From positions 1 through 27,343 of the forward strand of contig JBGCED010000134.1 of the NCBI GenBank assembly GCA_045106055.1: 27,343 nucleotides of DNA, in the 5' to 3' direction. The notes under the pieces were generated by a model. The model did no database searches. It saw only the letters and a program-made list of their open reading frames with translations, and was not told where the DNA came from. A program made the position numbers and the translations under genes. Positions 16,707 through 23,833 of the stretch are shown in pieces (the stretch's first letter is position 1; every line of letters begins with the position of its first letter). This DNA is from JBGCED01 sp045106055 (lineage in GTDB: Bacteria; Pseudomonadota; Alphaproteobacteria; CBDDJK01).

Positions 16707-17345
16707 GTGAATTATTTTGACCAAACCCCATGCTTTAAACAAAAAACCATCATTCCTGTTTTGCAAATTAACAGGCTTGATGATGCGCTTCCCCTTGCTT
16801 CGGCATTGATTGAAGGGGGGCTTAATTGCCTTGAGATTACCCTTAGAAGCCCTGTTGCGTTGGAAGCCAGCGCCGCGATCATCAAGGAATTTCCCGACAG
16901 CCAAATTGGGATTGGCACCATTCTTACCTTGGATCAGCTGGATCAAACCATTGGCATTGGTGCAGATTTTGGGGTTAGCCCTGGCATGGATTCTGTGCTT
17001 GCCCGCGCGATTGGCGCAACCAAATTACCCTTTTTGCCTGGGGTTGCCACGGTTTCAGAAATGATGCAGGCACAGGCGGCGGGCTTTCAATATTTAAAAT
17101 TATTTCCTGCCAATTTGGTTGGCGGCGCGGCAATGCTAAAAGCGATTAATCCGCTATTCCCCACCCTTAAATTTTGCCCAACGGGCGGGGTTAATTTGGA
17201 TAATTTGGATGCTTATTTGACGCTTCCAAATGTGTTTGCGGTTGGGGGCAGCTGGTTAAGCCCGCCCGATTTGGTCAAGGCACAAGACTGGCAAGCAATT
17301 AAAAAATTGGCAAGCCAAGCAAGCAGCCATTTGCTGGAATCATAA
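16707..17345 (+). CDS. eda: 2-keto-3-deoxy-6-phosphogluconate (KDPG) aldolase
   Basis: The 212-residue class I aldolase cleaves KDPG, or the galacto analogue, into pyruvate and glyceraldehyde 3-phosphate. Catalytic residues are in place: Glu43 and Arg47 in LEITLRS, the Schiff-base Lys131 in YLKLFPA, and the phosphate-binding PTGG (158-161) and GGSW. The start is GTG, supported by AAGGAA (16695-16700) six bases upstream. The dehydratase gene ends 16 bases before it, and its own TAA overlaps the kinase ATG by one base. Standard length and no missing key residues. Confidence 0.95.
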   Translation: MNYFDQTPCFKQKTIIPVLQINRLDDALPLASALIEGGLNCLEITLRSPVALEASAAIIKEFPDSQIGIGTILTLDQLDQTIGIGADFGVSPGMDSVLARAIGATKLPFLPGVATVSEMMQAQAAGFQYLKLFPANLVGGAAMLKAINPLFPTLKFCPTGGVNLDNLDAYLTLPNVFAVGGSWLSPPDLVKAQDWQAIKKLASQASSHLLES

Positions 17346-18283
17346 TGAATAAAGCTTTAAAAATTGCCGCGATTGGCGAATGCATGATTGAATTGCGCCA
17401 AGGCGATGCGCCCGCCCAGTTTGAAATGGGCTATAGCGGCGATAGTGCCAATAGCGCAATTTATCTTGCGCGCGCCGTTCGCGATCTTAACCATATTCAA
17501 ATTGATTATATCAGCGCGGTGGGCAGCGATCCTTATAGCCAGCAGCTGGTTGATTTTTTAAAATCAGAATCGGTTGGAACTTCAATGATTGGTCGCATTC
17601 CAGATCGGCAAGCAGGGCTTTATATCATTAGAACCGATGATCACGGAGAGCGCAGCTTTTATTATTATCGTTCCCAATCTGCGGCGCGCGTGATGTTTCA
17701 AGGGCAAGCGGGGCAGACGCTGCTGGCGCAGCTAAAAGCTTATGATTATCTTTATTTTACGGGGATCAGCCTGTCTATTTTGGATGAAGCGCAGCAGCAA
17801 TCCCTGCTAAGCCATTTGCATGACGCCAAGCAAGCGGGCGCAAAGCTGGTATTTGACGGAAATTATCGCCCGCGTGGCTGGCAAGATGAAACCCATGCGC
17901 GGTTGGTTTTCAAGCAATTCCTGCCGCTTTGCGATATGGCATTAATGACTTTTGAGGATGAACAAATGCTTCATGGCGATGAACAGCCGCAGCAAGCCAT
18001 TGATCGTTTGCGCCGCTTCGGCATTCAACAAGGGGTAATTAAGCTGGGGCGCGATGGCGCAATTTTGTTTGATTCTGATTCCAGTCAGCATATTCACCCG
18101 CAAACCATCATTGACAGACCCGTCGATACAACGGCGGCGGGCGATTCCTTTAATGCTGCCTTTTTGGGCGCGCTATTAAGCGGGCAATCACCGCTTGAAG
18201 CCGTTAATGCGGGAAATCAGCTGGCAGCACAAGTGATTTGCCATAAAGGGGCAATCATGCCATTTTTCAATGATGATGTTTAA
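17345..18283 (+). CDS. kdgK: 2-keto-3-deoxygluconate kinase (PfkB/ribokinase family)
   Basis: The 312-residue PfkB-family sugar kinase phosphorylates 2-keto-3-deoxy acids at C6 so that the KDPG aldolase encoded immediately upstream can cleave them. Visible features are the N-terminal IGECMIELRQG strand, the GYSGDSANSAIYLAR substrate-binding region (29-43) and the anion-hole/catalytic motif DTTAAGDSF with base Asp267 (Ala in place of the common Gly at 264). The gene overlaps the aldolase stop by one base. Its last codons and stop are part of an 18-base segment that is repeated directly after the gene. Confidence 0.92.
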   Translation: MNKALKIAAIGECMIELRQGDAPAQFEMGYSGDSANSAIYLARAVRDLNHIQIDYISAVGSDPYSQQLVDFLKSESVGTSMIGRIPDRQAGLYIIRTDDHGERSFYYYRSQSAARVMFQGQAGQTLLAQLKAYDYLYFTGISLSILDEAQQQSLLSHLHDAKQAGAKLVFDGNYRPRGWQDETHARLVFKQFLPLCDMALMTFEDEQMLHGDEQPQQAIDRLRRFGIQQGVIKLGRDGAILFDSDSSQHIHPQTIIDRPVDTTAAGDSFNAAFLGALLSGQSPLEAVNAGNQLAAQVICHKGAIMPFFNDDV

Positions 18284-18304
18284 TGCCAATGATGATGTTT
18301 AATG
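18268..18304 (+). repeat. Tandem duplication across the kdgK stop codon
   Basis: CAATGATGATGTTTAATG occurs at 18268-18285 and again at 18287-18304, separated by a single C, which gives a repeat period of 19. Copy 1 encodes the last four residues and stop of the kinase; copy 2 is non-coding leader for sspB. It looks like a slippage product. Confidence 0.9.
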
Positions 18305-18341
18305 ATTGACCAAAGCCGCGCTATGTGGCATTTTTAAGGTC

Positions 18342-18941
18342 ATGGGAAAAGAAACAATCAATTATAGCGAAATTATGTATGAAGCGGTGCTGCTGATCAT
18401 CAGGCGCTCGCTTGAACAGGCCGTTGCCAATGGGCTTATGGGCGATAATCATTTTTATATTACCTTTTACACGCAATATGAAGGGGTGGAAATTCCAGAT
18501 CATTTGCAGGCAAGCAATCCCGAAGAATTAACCATTATTTTGCAGCATCGCTATTGGAATCTTGCGGTGGATGATGATGGTTTTCATGTTGATTTAAGCT
18601 TTGGCGGTGTTATTGAAACGCTTCATATTCCCTTTGATGCCATTGTTGCTTTTGCTGATCCTTCTGTGCCGATTGCCTTTACGATGTCCGAATGGATGGA
18701 TGATGAAAAATGGTTCGAGCTGGATGTGGTTGCAGATTCAACAAAAGCTGGCGAAGATTCCCCAACCAAGCCTGCGGATATGGGGCGCGCAATTCCGCTT
18801 TTTTCCTTGCCAAATTCAATGCCGCCGCGCGGATCCAAAACAGGGCATGACAAGCAAGCCAAAGATACGGGCGATCCATCGGATGAACCCCTTGTTGATA
18901 ATGTGATCCGCTTGGATCAATTTCGCCCTAAGAAAAAGTAA
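18342..18941 (+). CDS. sspB: SspB-like ClpXP adaptor (alphaproteobacterial SspB-alpha)
   Basis: From the ATG at 18342 the protein has 199 residues; a TTG at 18306 is also in frame but lies in the duplicated leader. SspB tethers ssrA-tagged and certain regulatory proteins to ClpXP for degradation in the cytoplasm. The N-terminal 110 residues form the dimeric substrate-binding domain, with the family blocks HFYITFYTQYEGVEI, EELTIILQHRYWNL and LSFGGVIETLHIPFDAI. A flexible Ser/Pro/Lys-rich linker follows, and the extreme C-terminus NVIRLDQFRPKKK is the ClpX-docking motif. AAGG at 18336-18339 is rather close to the ATG. It follows the sugar operon and may be partly co-transcribed with it. Confidence 0.93.
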   Translation: MGKETINYSEIMYEAVLLIIRRSLEQAVANGLMGDNHFYITFYTQYEGVEIPDHLQASNPEELTIILQHRYWNLAVDDDGFHVDLSFGGVIETLHIPFDAIVAFADPSVPIAFTMSEWMDDEKWFELDVVADSTKAGEDSPTKPADMGRAIPLFSLPNSMPPRGSKTGHDKQAKDTGDPSDEPLVDNVIRLDQFRPKKK

Positions 18942-18952
18942 ATTTCCGAACC

Positions 18953-19573
18953 ATGCAAATTGCACGCTTAAAAAAAGCATCTGGAAGCATCAGAAAGCTA
19001 TCCCCGCTTATTGTCTATGGTGCGCTGTTTGCGATTGCCGCTTATATGTTCGCGCTTGGCGTGCTGAACAGGCTGGGGGCTGATCCGCTGGATCGCTTAA
19101 TTGATTTTTATGGCGAGGGCGCGTTAAAATTGCTGGTGGTGATCTTGCTTATTTCCCCCTTGCGTAAAATCGGGCTGGATTTGGTAAAATTTCGCCGCGC
19201 ATTGGGGGTGATGGCTTTTTTCTATATTGCGGTGCATTTCATGCTATGGGCGGGCATTTCCCAAGGATTTGAACCCAATAATATCATCAAGGAAATTATC
19301 AAACGCCCCTTTATCACGATGGGCATGGTCGGGATGATGCTTGCGCTGCCCTTGGCGGTGACTTCAAATAATTTTTGGGTTCGAAAACTTAATCCCAAAC
19401 GCTGGAAGCGATTGCATCTTTTAACCTATCCGCTGGCACTGCTTGCAGGGGTCCATTATTTAATGGTCGTCAAGGGCTGGCAGCCTGAACCCATTATTTT
19501 TCTGATCCTGATCAGCCTATTATTGTTATATCGCCTGTTTCGCTATTTAAAATCAAAAGCAATTCACGCTTAA
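18953..19573 (+). CDS. msrQ: MsrQ/YedZ-type haem-binding membrane subunit
   Basis: The 206-residue integral membrane protein has about six helices. It belongs to the ferric-reductase-like transmembrane family. The pattern matches MsrQ, which passes quinone or flavin-derived electrons to the periplasmic methionine sulfoxide reductase MsrP. Haem-ligand histidines are seen in YIAVHFMLW, RLHLLTYPL and GVHYLMVVKGW. MsrQ-specific features are the LSPLIVYGALF opening and the WKRLHLLTYPLALLAGVHY stretch. The catalytic partner msrP, usually directly upstream, is absent here: sspB precedes it and a convergent transporter gene follows. It lies 12 bases after sspB. Confidence 0.9.
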   Translation: MQIARLKKASGSIRKLSPLIVYGALFAIAAYMFALGVLNRLGADPLDRLIDFYGEGALKLLVVILLISPLRKIGLDLVKFRRALGVMAFFYIAVHFMLWAGISQGFEPNNIIKEIIKRPFITMGMVGMMLALPLAVTSNNFWVRKLNPKRWKRLHLLTYPLALLAGVHYLMVVKGWQPEPIIFLILISLLLLYRLFRYLKSKAIHA

Positions 19574-19574
19574 T

Positions 19575-19597
19575 ATGGTTCATTTGCCATGAACCAT
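19575..19597. terminator. Perfect inverted repeat between convergent genes
   Basis: ATGGTTCAT (19575-19583), loop TTGCC and ATGAACCAT (19589-19597) form a 9-bp perfect stem in the 27-base gap between the msrQ and EamA stops. There is no clear U-tract on either strand, so termination is a guess from position; a protein-binding dyad is the alternative. Confidence 0.45.
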
Positions 19598-19600
19598 GCC

Positions 19601-20515
19601 CTATAATTTAGGGGGTAAGGTTGCGGGGGATTCTGTGTCTATTGCGGGCAAATTACGCTCACGCCACCATATAAACAGCCCGCTCATCAAAATAATGGCT
19701 GCGCCCAAAAATACGGGCCAATCTGGCACTTCTTGAAAAATAAGCCAGCTGGAAATCGACATGAATAAAAACTGCACATAGCCGATCGGTGCAAGGCTGG
19801 ATGCTTCGGCGTGATGATGCGCCAAGATTAATAATTGATGCCCGCCCCAACCCGCAAAGCCAAGCCCGATCAATAGCATAATCATCAAGTCATTATCAGG
19901 CATGACCCAGCCTTGAAATTGAAACGGCAACAGCAAGATAACGCCAATGATCCCGCCATAAAATTGCAGGCTGTTGGGGCTGTCAACGCCCGCAATTTTG
20001 CGGGTAATAACATTAAATAATCCCCCGCAAATCGCCATGCCCAAAGATAGCAGCATTGCCCAGTGAAATGACATGCCAAAGGGTCTAAGGATGATTAACA
20101 CCCCAATAAAGCCTGCAACCATTGCGCTAATTCGCACCCATCCCACCCGTTCTTTCAGCATTAAAACCGATAGAAAACAAATAAATACAGGGATGGTCAT
20201 AATGATGGCAGCGGTAGTCGCGATGGGAATATAGCTTAATGCCCAAAAATTTAATAAGGTCATTAGGGTTAGCAAAAGGCTGCGTATAATGACCCACCAC
20301 CCGCTTTGACATTGAAATAATGCCCGCCCCATTTTGGGATAAAACAGGATCAGCATCAATAATACATGAACAACATATCGAATGAACACAACTTGATAAA
20401 CGGGGATGCCGTTGATGATTAAATATTTTCCGATACTGTCCAAGATGGTGAACAGCAACAAAGTGCCAAGCAGCAAAATAATCGCAAGGCTGTAATTATC
20501 GGTTTTGGTCACCAT
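19601..20515 (-). CDS. EamA-domain DMT superfamily transporter
   Basis: This 304-residue protein has ten predicted membrane helices arranged as two EamA repeats (about 10-140 and 155-285). Typical family features are the first helix ending LDSIGKYLI, IRYVVHVLLM in helix 2, ATTAAIIMTIPVFICFLSVLMLKERVGW at the end of repeat 1, and APIGYVQFLFMSISSWLIFQE near the end of repeat 2. Members move metabolites or amino acids across the inner membrane, and the substrate is unknown. It starts seven bases after gshB and is probably in the same operon (lysE-like, gshB, eamA). Confidence 0.88.
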   Translation of the reverse strand: MVTKTDNYSLAIILLLGTLLLFTILDSIGKYLIINGIPVYQVVFIRYVVHVLLMLILFYPKMGRALFQCQSGWWVIIRSLLLTLMTLLNFWALSYIPIATTAAIIMTIPVFICFLSVLMLKERVGWVRISAMVAGFIGVLIILRPFGMSFHWAMLLSLGMAICGGLFNVITRKIAGVDSPNSLQFYGGIIGVILLLPFQFQGWVMPDNDLMIMLLIGLGFAGWGGHQLLILAHHHAEASSLAPIGYVQFLFMSISSWLIFQEVPDWPVFLGAAIILMSGLFIWWRERNLPAIDTESPATLPPKL

Positions 20516-20522
20516 ATCTCTA

Positions 20523-21476
20523 TCAAGACCTTAACGCCAAGCGCGCTTCAATCGCATCCCATATGTCTTTTTCGGGTGGTTTTCCTGTAAAATTGGTCAC
20601 TTCTTGCAAGCCCGTTGGAGAGGTTACATTAATTTCAGTCAAATAATTGCCAATCACATCAATGCCTGCAAAAATCAGCCCCATGCGCTGTAAAATGGGG
20701 GCGATTTTCTCAATGATTTCAAGGTCGCGCGGGGCATAATCTGCGGGGATGGCTTTGCCGCCAACATGCATATTGGACCTTATCTCGCCTTGGGCTGCAA
20801 CGCGGTTAATGATGCCCGCTGGCTTACCATCTGCAAGAATGATGCGCTTATCGCCTTGTGCAACTTCGGGCAGAAAGGCTTGAATCATCAAAGGCTCATT
20901 AGAACGCTCGGCAAAGATCTCAAGCAGACTGGAAAGGTTATGATCCTTGCGCTCCAGGTGAAAAATGCCCGCGCCGCCATTGCCATAAAGCGGCTTAATG
21001 ATGATTGATTCATGCTGATCACGAAAATTTTCAATCAAGGCTTGATCGCGTGTGATTAAAGTTGGCGGGATCAAGTCTGGAAAATGGGTGATCAGTAGTT
21101 TTTCAGGCGCATCGCGCACCGATTTTGGGTCATTCACCACCAAAGTGGTTGCGGGCGCATGCTCCAGCAGCCAAGTGGTGGTTAGATAAGTCATGTTAAA
21201 AGGCGGGTCTTGGCGCAATAGGATCACATCAAATTCGCCAATATGCATTCTTTGTTTGGGCTGAACTGTAAAATGATCGCCCTGTTTGCGCCGAAGCTGC
21301 AAACGGCTTGCATCGGCAAGCACCCCTTGCGCATGGTCAAAAAACAAATCTTTGGGCTGATAATAATAAAGTTCATAATCGCGCGCTTGCGCTTCCAGCC
21401 CCAGCACAAAGCTGGAATCCCCCTTAATATCAATCGATTCAATCGGATCCATTTGCAAAGCAACTTTTAAAGTCAT
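20523..21476 (-). CDS. gshB: Glutathione synthetase
   Basis: With the ATG at 21476 the protein is 317 residues; an ATG at 21491 would add five. I prefer 21476 because AAAGG sits seven bases before it, whereas the upstream ATG directly abuts the stop codon of the LysE-type gene. It joins gamma-glutamylcysteine and glycine using ATP in the cytoplasm. Family marks are the N-terminal VALQMDPIESI, LLRQDPPFNMTY (86-97), the ATP-grasp glycine loop KPLYGNGGAG (161-170) and the C-terminal EINVTSPTGLQEV, which contributes Mg/ADP ligands. No key residue is missing. Confidence 0.96.
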   Translation of the reverse strand: MTLKVALQMDPIESIDIKGDSSFVLGLEAQARDYELYYYQPKDLFFDHAQGVLADASRLQLRRKQGDHFTVQPKQRMHIGEFDVILLRQDPPFNMTYLTTTWLLEHAPATTLVVNDPKSVRDAPEKLLITHFPDLIPPTLITRDQALIENFRDQHESIIIKPLYGNGGAGIFHLERKDHNLSSLLEIFAERSNEPLMIQAFLPEVAQGDKRIILADGKPAGIINRVAAQGEIRSNMHVGGKAIPADYAPRDLEIIEKIAPILQRMGLIFAGIDVIGNYLTEINVTSPTGLQEVTNFTGKPPEKDIWDAIEARLALRS

Positions 21477-21491
21477 TTTTTTACCTTTCAT

Positions 21492-22106
21492 CTAAGCAAG
21501 GGCAATCCAGATGCCAACCCCAATCATCATCATGCCCGTTACCCGATTAAGCCAAAGCGCAAAATTGGGGCGATCCAGCAATTTTGACAACTGCTGCCCG
21601 CTAAGCACCAAAATGATCACGGCAATTAACAAAGACGCCATGATCGTCAACACGGTTTGCGCGCCCGTTACAATATTAAGACTTGGAATATCAACAAATA
21701 ATGGCAATAATGTCAAATAAAATACGACAACTTTTGGATTAGAGCCTGAAATTAAAAACCCCTCAAATAAGGATTTTACGACATCGCGCTTTCTTAATTT
21801 GCTGCGCTGGGCGCGGCGCATGGGCGCGGCGTTAAATTGCTTCACCCCAACATAGGCAAGATAAGCCCCCCCAACATAGCGGACATAAATCATATAGGGC
21901 GTGATGGCATCGGCGGCAGCCCCCAGTGAAATCACAACGAATAGCAAATAGACACTATCGCCCAAAACCTCGCCCACGCCAAGCCAAAAAGCAGGCCATG
22001 AGCCAGAGCTTAGCGATCTTGCCAATAATGCAACCATGCCGGGCCCTGGGGACAAGACAAATAAAATAACAATGCCCGAAAGGGTGATAACCTCCAGAAA
22101 GTTCAA
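21492..22106 (-). CDS. LysE/RhtB-family amino acid exporter
   Basis: This 204-residue membrane protein has about six helices and the family opening LSPGPGMVALLARSL (18-32). Further family features are the GVGEVLGDSVYLLFVV helix, GGAYLAYVGVKQF, and SLFEGFLISGSNPKVVVFYLTLLPLFVD, the conserved NPK motif. Members export basic or neutral amino acids and their derivatives; the substrate is not known here. The start is a TTG at 22106, chosen because the downstream sequence matches a normal LysE N-terminus. It precedes gshB with no gap. Confidence 0.87.
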   Translation of the reverse strand: MNFLEVITLSGIVILFVLSPGPGMVALLARSLSSGSWPAFWLGVGEVLGDSVYLLFVVISLGAAADAITPYMIYVRYVGGAYLAYVGVKQFNAAPMRRAQRSKLRKRDVVKSLFEGFLISGSNPKVVVFYLTLLPLFVDIPSLNIVTGAQTVLTIMASLLIAVIILVLSGQQLSKLLDRPNFALWLNRVTGMMMIGVGIWIALA

Positions 22107-22150
22107 CTTGCAACAGCCTTTATATCAAAGATGCTTTATGTAAAAAGCGC

Positions 22151-22735
22151 TTATTGACCCAACAGGGCTTGCAAATTCAAACGATGATGGGATTGATCTT
22201 TAAACGCGCCCAAATAATGGCTGGTCACGGTTTGAACCCCTGCTTTACGAACGCCGCGCATGGTCATGCATAAATGTTCAGCGGACACAATCACCGCAAC
22301 CCCGCGCGGTTTCAAAACCTGATCAATGATATTTGCAATTTGCAAAGTCATGGTTTCTTGTGATTGCAAGCGGCGCGCATAGATTTCAACGGCGCGGGCA
22401 AGCTTGGAAATGCCAACCACGCGCTTTTCAGGCAAATAGGCAACATGCGCACGGCCAATAAAGGGCATCATATGATGTTCACAATGCGATTCAAAGGCAA
22501 TATCGCGCAGCAAAACAATATCTTCATAGCCCTCAACCTCTTCAAAGGTGCGCTGCAATTCAGCTTCAGGATCAGCGCGGTAACCAGAAAATAGCTCATC
22601 AAAGGCTTTAATCACGCGTTTGGGGGTATCAATCACCCCTTCGCGGCTTGGGTCATCCCCTGCATAGCCAATTAAGGTGCGCACCGCTTCCATTGCTTGT
22701 TCTTTGCTGGGGCGAGTCGGGATAGGATTTGTCAT
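22151..22735 (-). CDS. folE: GTP cyclohydrolase I
   Basis: The 194-residue enzyme converts GTP to dihydroneopterin triphosphate, the first step of folate (and pterin) synthesis. Zinc ligands of the type I enzyme are visible: Cys85 and His88 in SHCEHHMMPF, and Cys156 in SAEHLCMTMRGV. GDDPSREGVIDTPKRV and VVGISKLARAVEIYARRLQSQE are the standard family signatures. It lies 44 bases upstream of the LysE-type gene on the same strand, so it may lead that operon. A promoter match lies 46-74 bases before its ATG. Confidence 0.97.
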   Translation of the reverse strand: MTNPIPTRPSKEQAMEAVRTLIGYAGDDPSREGVIDTPKRVIKAFDELFSGYRADPEAELQRTFEEVEGYEDIVLLRDIAFESHCEHHMMPFIGRAHVAYLPEKRVVGISKLARAVEIYARRLQSQETMTLQIANIIDQVLKPRGVAVIVSAEHLCMTMRGVRKAGVQTVTSHYLGAFKDQSHHRLNLQALLGQ

Positions 22736-22780
22736 TTTCTATGCTCCAATTATGGCTAACATCATTGTTCAAGGCTTGTA

Positions 22781-22809
22781 TATATCATCATTAGCCCATA
22801 TAAAGTCAA
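22781..22809 (-). promoter_or_regulatory. Candidate sigma70 promoter for folE
   Basis: On the minus strand TTGACT (22809-22804) is followed after 17 bases by GATATA (22786-22781). An overlapping TATATA at 19 bases is a second option for the -10 box. Predicted leader is about 40 bases. Confidence 0.5.
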
Positions 22810-22836
22810 GTCAGATATAAGCTAAGGATAAAACAA

Positions 22837-23805
22837 TTGTCTATGGGTGATTCGAATAAGCAGCAACGCCATATATATGGCAAGATTCCAATCATTGATT
22901 ATGCCTGGTTGTTATTGCTTGCTTTGGTGTGGGGATCAAGCTTTTTATTCATCAAAATTGCGGTCGTGGAAGTGCCGCCCATGACCTTATCCGCGTCACG
23001 CTTATTGATTGGCGCGTTGCTGCTTGGGCTGATTGCCTATGCTGGCGGGCATCGCTTGCCAAAGGGGCGGCGCATTTGGGGCTTAATGCTGCTGGTGGCA
23101 ATTTTTGGAACGGCAATGCCTTTTTTCTTAATCGCTTATGGTCAGCAAGCGATTGATTCAGGGGTCGCAGCAATCTTAATGACGCTAACCCCGCTGGTGA
23201 CCGTGATCTTGGCCCATTATTTCACCGATGATGAAAAATGGAATCTTTATAAATTAATTGGAATCGCGGTTGGGTTTTCAGGGGTTGTCGTATTAATTGG
23301 CATCCATAAATTATTTGCAATCGCCCAAACAGGCTTTGATAAAATCTTGATCGCACAGCTTGCGGTTTTATTGGGCGCATTTGGCTATGCGCTGGCATCG
23401 CTTTTCAATCGCACCCTTTCAAGATTAACCGATTATAATGGCGCGCCGCTATCCTTTCGGGGCATTGCTGCGGGAACGCTGTTAATCTCCACCTTGATCA
23501 TGCTGCCAATCGCACTTATCTATGATCGTCCGTTTGAAAATTTTGTGTGGCAAGATCAAAATTTACTGGCATGGGGCGCGGTGTTATATTTGGGAATCGG
23601 ACCAACGGCAATTGCGCATTTAATCATGTTACGGGTGCTGCGCGCGCAAGGCGCAAGTTTTTTATCCAATGTTAATTTTCTTGTGCCTGTGATTGGGGTT
23701 GGTTATGGGGTTGTTTTTTTAAGTGAAACGCCTTCGGTAAATGCGCTTTTTGGGCTTGGCATGGTCTTGTCAGGCATTTATATTACCACCCGACTTAAAA
23801 AGTAA
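22837..23805 (+). CDS. EamA-domain DMT superfamily transporter (second copy, different subgroup)
   Basis: The 322-residue protein has ten membrane helices in two EamA repeats. Repeat 1 opens with LALVWGSSFLFIKIAV, a strong DMT motif, and ends in AAILMTLTPLVTVILAHYFTDDE; repeat 2 ends in GASFLSNVNFLVPVIGVGYGVVFLSE. The start is a choice between TTG 22837, eight bases after AAGGA (22824-22828), and ATG 22843, fourteen bases after it. Spacing favours the rare TTG, though the reading is not certain. It shares only the general fold with the EamA protein at 19601. The substrate is unknown; it ends 28 bases before the fumarase start. Confidence 0.87.
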   Translation: MSMGDSNKQQRHIYGKIPIIDYAWLLLLALVWGSSFLFIKIAVVEVPPMTLSASRLLIGALLLGLIAYAGGHRLPKGRRIWGLMLLVAIFGTAMPFFLIAYGQQAIDSGVAAILMTLTPLVTVILAHYFTDDEKWNLYKLIGIAVGFSGVVVLIGIHKLFAIAQTGFDKILIAQLAVLLGAFGYALASLFNRTLSRLTDYNGAPLSFRGIAAGTLLISTLIMLPIALIYDRPFENFVWQDQNLLAWGAVLYLGIGPTAIAHLIMLRVLRAQGASFLSNVNFLVPVIGVGYGVVFLSETPSVNALFGLGMVLSGIYITTRLKK

Positions 23806-23833
23806 AATCATCAATGCAAAAAGGATTATGACC

